64,000 nt of DNA, from NCBI GenBank assembly GCA_024349765.1, contig AP026073.1:4836001-4900000 (forward strand), in the 5' to 3' direction. The position numbers were made by a program, and so were the translations under genes. The notes beneath the pieces are model-generated. The model was not told the DNA's origin. It ran no database searches and was given only the letters and a program-made list of their open reading frames with translations. Within the stretch, counting starts at the first letter, position 1; each line of letters starts with the position of its first letter. Origin of the DNA: Streptomyces nigrescens. Its GTDB lineage: Bacteria > Actinomycetota > Actinomycetes > Streptomycetales > Streptomycetaceae. Of the stretch, positions 58,543 to 64,000 are shown piece after piece.

Positions 58543-59610
58543 GTGCGCGCACCCGCCGCCGAGCACCCCCGTCGGCCGGTGCCGTGGTTGCGGCCGACGA
58601 TCCGGGTACGGCTGACGCTGCTGTACGGCGGGATGTTCCTGGTGGCCGGGGTCGTGATCGACGCACTGATCGGTGACTGCCTCCGGGCGCACGGGGCGCT
58701 GACGCTGGACGACTTCGTGCACCGTTCGTTGCTGGCGTTGCTGGGGTTGACGGTGGTGGCGTTCGCGTTCGGTTATGCGATGGCGGGGCGGGTGCTGTCG
58801 CCGTTGGGGCGGATCACGCGGACCGCGCAGCGGGTGGCGGGGTCGGATCTGCACCGGCGGATCGAGTTGGGGGGGCCGGACGACGAGCTCAAGGAGCTGG
58901 CGGACACCTTCGACGAGATGCTGGACCGGCTGGACCGGGCGTTCGAGTCGCAGCGGCGGTTCGTGGCCAATGCCTCGCACGAGCTGCGGACGCCGTTGGC
59001 GATCAACCGGACGCTGCTGGAGGTGCAGCTGGCCGATCCGGACGCCTCGCCGGAGCTGGCGCAGCTGGGCAAGACGCTGCTGGCCACCAACGAGCGCAGT
59101 GAGCAGTTGGTGGAGGGGTTGTTGCTGCTGGCGCGCAGTGAGAACCGGGTCGTGGACAAGAAGCCGGTGGATCTGTCCGAGGTCGCCGCTCAGGCCGTGG
59201 ACCAGCTCCGTGAGGAGGCGCAGGCCAAGGGCGTGGTGCTGCGTGGGGTGCGCCAGCAGGTCTTCGTGCAGGGCAATGGTGTGCTGCTGGAGCGGATCGC
59301 GCTGAATCTGGTGCAGAACGCGGTGCGCTACAACGTGCCCGAGGGGTGGGTGGAGGTGAGCACCGAGCCGCAGCCGGGGTGTGCGGTGCTGGTGGTCACC
59401 AACACCGGGCCGGTGGTCCCCGCCTACGAGGTGGAGAACCTCTTCGAACCGTTCCGCCGGCTGCGCACCGAGCGCACCGGCAGCGACAAGGGCGTCGGCC
59501 TGGGCCTGTCCATCGTCCGCTCGGTGGTCCGCGCACACGACGGCACCATCACCGCAGAACCCCGCGAGGGCGGCGGCCTGACCCTGCGGATCGAACTGCC
59601 GGCCTCCTAG
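58543..59610 (+). CDS. Sensor histidine kinase (orphan, short sensor)
   Basis: A 355-residue membrane kinase. Two spans (about 23-43 and 65-85) enclose only about 20 external residues, so it probably senses within the membrane. A HAMP linker (GRVLSPLGRITRTAQRVAGSDLHRRIELGG) leads to the dimerisation helix with the phosphorylated His in FVANASHELRTPLA. An ATPase domain follows with N box (LNLVQNAVRYN), F-type box (FEPFRRLRTE) and GVGLGLSIV. No response regulator gene is adjacent on either side. GTG start at 58543 with GGGAGGACC. Confidence 0.95.
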   Translation: MRAPAAEHPRRPVPWLRPTIRVRLTLLYGGMFLVAGVVIDALIGDCLRAHGALTLDDFVHRSLLALLGLTVVAFAFGYAMAGRVLSPLGRITRTAQRVAGSDLHRRIELGGPDDELKELADTFDEMLDRLDRAFESQRRFVANASHELRTPLAINRTLLEVQLADPDASPELAQLGKTLLATNERSEQLVEGLLLLARSENRVVDKKPVDLSEVAAQAVDQLREEAQAKGVVLRGVRQQVFVQGNGVLLERIALNLVQNAVRYNVPEGWVEVSTEPQPGCAVLVVTNTGPVVPAYEVENLFEPFRRLRTERTGSDKGVGLGLSIVRSVVRAHDGTITAEPREGGGLTLRIELPAS

Positions 59611-59622
59611 GAGGTACCTCCG

Positions 59623-60411
59623 CTAGTCGGACACGTAGGGACGGAGCGCTTCCCTGAGGTCCGCTTCGAAGCGGGCGTAGTGGGTGCGGAGCGGGGTGCC
59701 GGGCCAGTCCGGGGGGAGCAGGGCGGCGGGGAGGAGGGGGTCGGCGAGGAGGTGGCGCAGGGCGGCCGCGGCGATGGTGAATCGGTCGGCGAGGGTGTCG
59801 GCGCGGTCCAGCGCGGCCATCAGGGCGCGGGCGTGGGCCGCCCAGGCGTCGAGGTCCCAGAGCCGGGCGGCGAGGGCGGCCGGGTCGTCGTCCGGGGTGC
59901 CGGTGAACCAGGTGCACTGCTCGGTGACGACCGCCGGGCGGGGCCGGTCGAGGTTGGCCGGGCGCAGCCAGCTGCCCTCGCGGAGTTCGGCCAGCCGGAG
60001 GCCCGCCATGGCCTGCCGGAGCGCGGTGCGCTCCGCGGCGGGGCGGCGTTCGGCCGTGGTGACGAGGGCGATCTCCCAGTCCCCGTGCCAGCGGCGGGTG
60101 CGCGGGGTGCGGCTCTCGTCCTGGCGGGCCTGACGGGCCAGCAGGCGGCTGGTGAGGGCGTAGGTGCCGCCGGTCTGCCGCAGGTCACCGGCGGCCACCA
60201 TGCGCGACAGGGCGACCCGGACGGTGCCCTCGGCGACGCCGAACAGCTCGCCGACCCGCACCAGGGCGCGGGCGGGCAGGCGGGGCGGATGGTGGCCGAG
60301 GAGGGTGCTCAGCACGATCGAGCGGGCGGTGAGCGGCCGCAGCCGGTCGAGGGGGGTGGGGCCGTTGTCGTTCATGGGTGGCTGGGGGTTCATGGGTGGC
60401 TGGGGGTTCAT
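59623..60411 (-). CDS. PaaX-family transcriptional regulator
   Basis: A regulator of about 250-262 residues. The N-terminal winged helix is LTARSIVLSTLLGH, then VRVGELFGVAEGTVRVALSRMVAAGDL; the middle Cas2-like domain has RRWHGDWEIALVTTAERRPAAERTALRQAM, and the C-terminal helical domain ends DWPGTPLRTHYARFEADL. PaaX relatives repress CoA-dependent catabolism and release on binding an acyl-CoA. It is divergent from the AidB-like dehydrogenase, its probable target. The start is ambiguous: an 18-bp repeat gives three in-frame ATGs at 60411, 60393 and 60375. The stop lies 13 bp from that of the sensor kinase gene. Confidence 0.92.
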   Translation of the reverse strand: MNPQPPMNPQPPMNDNGPTPLDRLRPLTARSIVLSTLLGHHPPRLPARALVRVGELFGVAEGTVRVALSRMVAAGDLRQTGGTYALTSRLLARQARQDESRTPRTRRWHGDWEIALVTTAERRPAAERTALRQAMAGLRLAELREGSWLRPANLDRPRPAVVTEQCTWFTGTPDDDPAALAARLWDLDAWAAHARALMAALDRADTLADRFTIAAAALRHLLADPLLPAALLPPDWPGTPLRTHYARFEADLREALRPYVSD

Positions 60412-60424
60412 GGGTGGCTGGAGT
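60371..60424. repeat. 18-bp tandem repeat, three units, each with an in-frame ATG of the PaaX gene
   Basis: Two identical units TTCATGGGTGGCTGGGGG and a third ending in GAGT instead of GGGG. On the minus strand they encode MNPQPP repeats at the very start of the regulator gene. Confidence 0.95.
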
Positions 60425-60522
60425 TTACGGGGCGGCGGTCGGCGGCCCGGTGGCCGGTGGCCGACGCCGCGGCCGGTATTACACACTTCTCTCGGGTGTT
60501 CGGATTCTGTAATGTCGAGGGT

Positions 60523-62235
60523 ATGACCGTCACCCATGAAGTCGTGAATCAGGCCCCGCCGCTGACCGGGTTCAGTACGGCGGACGAGCCGGCCCTGCTG
60601 GAGGCACTCCGGCGGTACGGCGCCGAGTGGGGCGAGCCGGAGGTGACCGCGCTCGGGGCGCTGGCCGGTTCGGCGGCGGTGCAGGACCAGGCCCGCTGGG
60701 CGGAGCAGCAGCCGCCCCGGCTGCACACCCACGACCGGTTCGGGCACCGCGTCGACGAGGTCGAGTTCCATCCGGCCTGGCACCAGTTGATGACCGTGGC
60801 GGTGGAGCAGGGCCTGCACGCCGCGCCGTGGACCGATGACCGCCCGGGGGCGCATCTGGTACGGGCCGCGAAGTTCTACGTGTGGTCGCAGGCCGAGCCG
60901 GGGCACGGCTGCCCGATCTCGATGACGTACGCCGCGGTGCCCGCGCTGCGCGCCGCGCCGGAGCTCGCCGCGCGGTACGAGCCGCTGCTGGCCGCCCGCT
61001 CGTACGACTTCGGGCTGCGCGCCCCGCTCACCAAGTCGGGCCTGATCGCGGGCATGTCGATGACGGAGAAGCAGGGCGGCTCAGACGTGCGGGCCAACAC
61101 CACGCGCGCGGTGCCGGCCGGCGACGGCACGTACCGCCTCACCGGCCACAAGTGGTTCACCTCGGCGCCGATGAGCGATCTGTTCCTGGCGCTGGCGCAG
61201 ACCGAGGAGGGGCTCGGCTGCTTCCTGGTACCGCGGGTGCTGCCGGACGGCGCGCTCAACGGGATGCGGCTGAAGCGCCTGAAGGACAAGCTGGGCAACC
61301 GCTCCAACGCGTCGTCCGAGATCGAGTACGAGCAGGCGGTGGCCTGGCCGGTCGGCGAGCCGGGCCGCGGGGTGCGGACCATCGTCGAGATGGTGAACAT
61401 GACCCGGCTGGACTGTGTGCTCGGCTCGGCGGCCGGAATGCGGGCGGGGCTGCGGCAGGCGCTGCACCACACCGCGCACCGGCGGGCGTTCGGGCGGGAG
61501 CTGGACCGGCAGCCGCTGATGCGCTCGGTGCTCGCGGACCTGGCGATCGAGTCCGAGGCGGCGACGCTGCTGGGCCTGCGGCTGGCGGCGGCGGTGGACG
61601 GGGCGCAGGCCGGGGACGCGCAGGAGGCGGCGCTGCGCCGGCTGGCACTGGCGGCCGGCAAGTACTGGGTGTGCAAGCGCGGCAGCACGCACGCCGCGGA
61701 GGCGCTGGAGTGTCTGGGCGGCAACGGCTACGTCGAGGACTCCGGCATGCCGCGCCTCTACCGGGAGGCGCCGCTGCTGTCCATCTGGGAGGGCTCGGGC
61801 AACGTCGCCGCCCTCGACGTGCTGCGGGCGCTGGGTCGGGAACCGGCCGCGCTGGACGCGTTCTTCGCCGAGGTGGAGCAGGCGGCGGGCGCCGACCGGC
61901 GGCTGGACGCGGCGGTGGCCGGGCTGCGCAAGCTGCTCGGTGAACTCTCCGGCCCGGAGCGGGCGCAGCTGATGGCGCGTTCGCTGGCGGAACGGATGGC
62001 GCTGGTGCTGCAGGGGTCGCTGCTGGTCCGGCACAGCGATCCGGCGCTGGCCGACGCGTTCTGCGCGACGCGGCTCGGCGGCGAGTGGGGGCATGCGTAC
62101 GGCACGCTGCCGGCCGGCGCCGGTCTGACGGCGATCCTCGAACGGGTCCGGCCGTGGACGCCGGACACGGCGACCAGGGGCGGGGCGGCCGAGCGCACGG
62201 CGGCCGGGGTCGCGGCCGTCGGGGGCGCGGCCTGA
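60523..62235 (+). CDS. AidB-like acyl-CoA dehydrogenase
   Basis: A 570-residue flavoprotein of the AidB branch of the acyl-CoA dehydrogenases. Landmarks shared with E. coli AidB are FHPAWHQLMTVAVEQGLHAAPW, GMSMTEKQGGSDVRANTTRA, LKDKLGNRSNASSEIE and SIWEGSGNVAALDVLR. E. coli AidB protects DNA during alkylation stress, but it lies here with a crotonase, a hydrolase and a PaaX regulator. A catabolic acyl-CoA role is therefore at least as likely. The start ATG at 60523 gives the normal N-terminus. The stop overlaps the crotonase start (TGATG). Confidence 0.94.
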   Translation: MTVTHEVVNQAPPLTGFSTADEPALLEALRRYGAEWGEPEVTALGALAGSAAVQDQARWAEQQPPRLHTHDRFGHRVDEVEFHPAWHQLMTVAVEQGLHAAPWTDDRPGAHLVRAAKFYVWSQAEPGHGCPISMTYAAVPALRAAPELAARYEPLLAARSYDFGLRAPLTKSGLIAGMSMTEKQGGSDVRANTTRAVPAGDGTYRLTGHKWFTSAPMSDLFLALAQTEEGLGCFLVPRVLPDGALNGMRLKRLKDKLGNRSNASSEIEYEQAVAWPVGEPGRGVRTIVEMVNMTRLDCVLGSAAGMRAGLRQALHHTAHRRAFGRELDRQPLMRSVLADLAIESEAATLLGLRLAAAVDGAQAGDAQEAALRRLALAAGKYWVCKRGSTHAAEALECLGGNGYVEDSGMPRLYREAPLLSIWEGSGNVAALDVLRALGREPAALDAFFAEVEQAAGADRRLDAAVAGLRKLLGELSGPERAQLMARSLAERMALVLQGSLLVRHSDPALADAFCATRLGGEWGHAYGTLPAGAGLTAILERVRPWTPDTATRGGAAERTAAGVAAVGGAA

Positions 62236-63050
62236 TGTCCGTACGGGTGGAGCGCGCCGGGCCGGTGACGACGGTGGTGCTGTCGCGGCCGGACCGCCGC
62301 AATGCCGTGGACGGCGCCACCGCACGCCAACTCGCCGACGCCTTCCGGGAGTTCGAGGCGGACGACGGGGCGCGGGCGGCGGTGCTGTGGGGCGCGGACG
62401 GGACGTTCTGCTCGGGCGCCGACCTGAAGGAGGTGGGCGCCGAGCGGGGCAATCGCGTGGCGGCGGACGGCGACGGGCCGATGGGGCCGACCCGGCTGCG
62501 GCTGAGCAAGCCGGTGATCGCGGCGGTGGCGGGCCATGCGGTGGCCGGCGGGCTGGAGCTGGCGCTCTGGTGTGATCTGCGGGTGGCCGAGGAGGACGCG
62601 GTCTTCGGGGTGCTCTGCCGGCGGTGGGGCGTGCCGCTGATCGACGGCGGTACGGTGCGGCTGCCCCGGCTGATCGGGGCGAGCCGGGCCATGGACCTGG
62701 TCCTGACCGGCCGGCCGGTGCCGGCCGCGGAGGCGTTGGCGATCGGGCTGGCCAACCGCGTGGTGCCGACCGGCACGGCGCGCGCGGAGGCGGAGGCACT
62801 GGCCGCGGAGCTCGCCCGCTTCCCGCAGGCGTGTCTGCGCAGCGACCGGGCGTCCCTGCTGGACCAGGAGGGCCGGGACGAGGCGGCCGCGATGGCCGCC
62901 GAACTCCGTTACGGGCAGGCGGTGCTGGCCGAGGGGCTGGAGGGCGCGGCGCGGTTCGCCGCGGGCGCAGGACGGCACGGCGTACCGGCCGCGGAGACGG
63001 GAGACGAGGCGGGACCGGGCGCCCTCGGGGAGACGGGCGGGTCCGGGTGA
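62235..63050 (+). CDS. Crotonase-family protein lacking one catalytic glutamate
   Basis: A 271-residue crotonase with oxyanion-hole segments TFCSGADLKEVG and AGHAVAGGLELALWCD, the latter keeping the first catalytic Glu. At the second site, where hydratases have a Gln-Pro-Glu type motif, it reads FGVLCRRWGVP, so the second Glu is Cys. Hydration of enoyl-CoA is therefore doubtful; isomerase, hydrolase or another crotonase reaction may apply. The ATG overlaps the stop of the AidB-like gene, so the two proteins are co-translated. The C-terminal 30 residues are low complexity. Confidence 0.9.
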   Translation: MSVRVERAGPVTTVVLSRPDRRNAVDGATARQLADAFREFEADDGARAAVLWGADGTFCSGADLKEVGAERGNRVAADGDGPMGPTRLRLSKPVIAAVAGHAVAGGLELALWCDLRVAEEDAVFGVLCRRWGVPLIDGGTVRLPRLIGASRAMDLVLTGRPVPAAEALAIGLANRVVPTGTARAEAEALAAELARFPQACLRSDRASLLDQEGRDEAAAMAAELRYGQAVLAEGLEGAARFAAGAGRHGVPAAETGDEAGPGALGETGGSG

Positions 63051-63121
63051 CCGGAAGGGCCCGGCGGCTCCGGTCCGTAACTCCCTTGTCGTGATCGTTC
63101 CATGGCCGCGAGGATGACGGC

Positions 63122-64000
63122 ATGCCTGCCGCCACCTTCACCGCGCCCGACGGGACCGAGCTCGCCTACCACGTACGGGGTACCGGAGAGCCTCTGCTCT
63201 GCCTGCCCGGTGGCCCGATGCGGGCCTCCGCCTACCTCGGTGACCTGGGTGGGCTGTCGGCGCACCGGCAACTGGTGCTGCTCGACCTGCGCGGCACCGG
63301 CGACTCCGGCGTCCCGGCCGACCCGGCCGGCTACCGCTGCGACCGGCTGGTCGACGACGTCGAGGCGTGGCGCCGGCACCTCGGCCTGGAACGGGTGGAT
63401 CTGCTGGCGCACTCGGCCGCCGGCGACCTGGCCCACTCGTACGCGGCGCGGTATCCCGAGCGGATCGGTGCGCTGGTACTGGTCCACGCACGGGGCCGGG
63501 CGCTCGGCGTCGACTTCACCACCGAGCACCGCCTGGAGGCCGCCGCGCTGCGGAAGGCCGAACCGTGGTACGAGTCCGCGCGCGACGCCTTCGAGGCCAT
63601 CTGGGCCGGTACGGCGACCGACGCGCAGTGGGACGCCGCCACGCCGTTCTTCTACGGCCGGTGGGACGCGGCCGCGCAGGCGCATGCGGCGGGCGAGGTG
63701 GCGCAGACCAACGACGAGGCGGCGGAGCGCTATGCGGCGGCCGGCGCCTTCGAGCCGGCGGCCACCCGTGCCGCCCTCGCCGCGCTGCGGGCGCCGGTGC
63801 TGTTCCTGGCCGGCGAGCTGGACGGCGCCCCGCTGCCCCGGGTCGCCGCCGACATCGCCGGGTTGCTCCCCACCGCCGAGCTGACCGTCCAGCCGGGCGC
63901 CGGCCACTTCCCCTGGCTCGACGACCCGGACTTCTTCGTCCGGACCGTGGCGGCGTTCCTCCGCCGGGCGGGACGGGCCCACCTCCCGGCTGCCGGCTGA
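63122..64000 (+). CDS. Alpha/beta hydrolase (proline-iminopeptidase-like)
   Basis: The 292-residue product has the alpha/beta-hydrolase fold: HGGP-type oxyanion turn as LCLPGGPMRAS, LVLLDLRGTGDSG, the nucleophile elbow AHSAAG (Ser, first Gly replaced by Ala), FLAGELDGAPL for the acid and GAGHFPWLDDPDFF for the His. The LPGGP and LRGTGDS segments recall prolyl aminopeptidases, but a small esterase or CoA-ester hydrolase is also possible. It follows the crotonase gene by 71 bp on the same strand. The start ATG is at 63122 and the stop coincides with the window end. Confidence 0.9.
   Translation: MPAATFTAPDGTELAYHVRGTGEPLLCLPGGPMRASAYLGDLGGLSAHRQLVLLDLRGTGDSGVPADPAGYRCDRLVDDVEAWRRHLGLERVDLLAHSAAGDLAHSYAARYPERIGALVLVHARGRALGVDFTTEHRLEAAALRKAEPWYESARDAFEAIWAGTATDAQWDAATPFFYGRWDAAAQAHAAGEVAQTNDEAAERYAAAGAFEPAATRAALAALRAPVLFLAGELDGAPLPRVAADIAGLLPTAELTVQPGAGHFPWLDDPDFFVRTVAAFLRRAGRAHLPAAG

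Noticed and set aside
1-64000. A biosynthetic gene cluster (PKS, NRPS, terpene, lanthipeptide)
   Set aside because: No ketosynthase, adenylation-condensation modules, terpene synthase or lanthionine enzymes are visible; the P450s, permeases and monooxygenase are scattered single genes.
1-64000. CRISPR arrays or complete insertion sequences
   Set aside because: All repeats found are tandem or palindromic with no unique spacers of constant length, and no transposase or integrase motif was seen.

Overview
The window is typical Streptomyces-type chromosomal DNA. GC is very high, third codon positions are G/C-biased, GTG starts and 4-bp ATGA/GTGA overlaps are common, and the content includes an ergothioneine cluster, streptogrisin-like and other secreted enzymes with Sec or Tat signals, HxlR/PaaX/XRE regulators and intergenic GC-rich palindromes. 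I see no rRNA, tRNA, CRISPR array or complete insertion sequence. About 50 genes are supported, plus one P450 relic.

Layout. (1) 1-5500, all minus strand: a thioesterase, a LysR regulator, a CaiB-type CoA-transferase, an enoyl-CoA hydratase, an acetoacetate decarboxylase and a hydroxyacid/hydroxyacyl dehydrogenase cut by the window edge, which together could form a decarboxylating acid-degradation route. (2) 5.6-10.3 kb: streptogrisin-like protease, NlpC/P60-like protein, Gly-rich membrane protein, secreted protein, and several short tandem-repeat arrays. (3) 10.3-13.7 kb minus: quinone oxidoreductase plus two acyl-CoA dehydrogenases in a tight operon, divergent from an XRE regulator; one dehydrogenase carries a REP-like palindrome inside its coding sequence. 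(4) 14.7-18.4 kb: GH18 enzyme, HAD phosphatase + HxlR regulator, and AlaA aminotransferase, with a strong palindromic operator between the last two. (5) 18.7-23.0 kb: egtABCD for ergothioneine. (6) 23.2-26.9 kb: two different PI-PLC-type enzymes flanking a trypsin-like protease, and a DUF2165 membrane protein. (7) 26.9-32.2 kb: FAD monooxygenase, a self-sufficient CYP102 (P450-BM3-like) enzyme and its divergent PAS-HTH regulator. (8) 32.2-38.9 kb: Usp, dodecin, cationic amino-acid permease, secreted protein, GH92 mannosidase, EF-hand protein. (9) 39.0-43.4 kb: UvrA paralogue, then ferredoxin reductase + ferredoxin next to a gutted P450 gene. (10) 43.4-48.6 kb: CapA-like lipoprotein, a 493-bp composite inverted-repeat element without coding capacity, a hydrolase, and a large coiled-coil/Mrr-nuclease/TerD fusion. 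(11) 48.6-59.6 kb: acyl-CoA synthetase, GH29 fucosidase with PA14 domain, a possible small gene, LMF1-family membrane protein, TPR protein, Tat lactonase, amino-acid permease and an orphan sensor kinase. (12) 59.6-64.0 kb: PaaX regulator divergent from an AidB-like dehydrogenase, a crotonase lacking one catalytic Glu, and a hydrolase.

The observations I rate highest are the Mrr-TerD fusion at 46119-48236, the composite inverted-repeat element at 44649-45141, the decayed P450 beside intact redox partners, the CYP102/PAS-HTH pair, and the REP-like insertion in an acyl-CoA dehydrogenase. Everything is read from sequence and remembered family knowledge; no database search was run.
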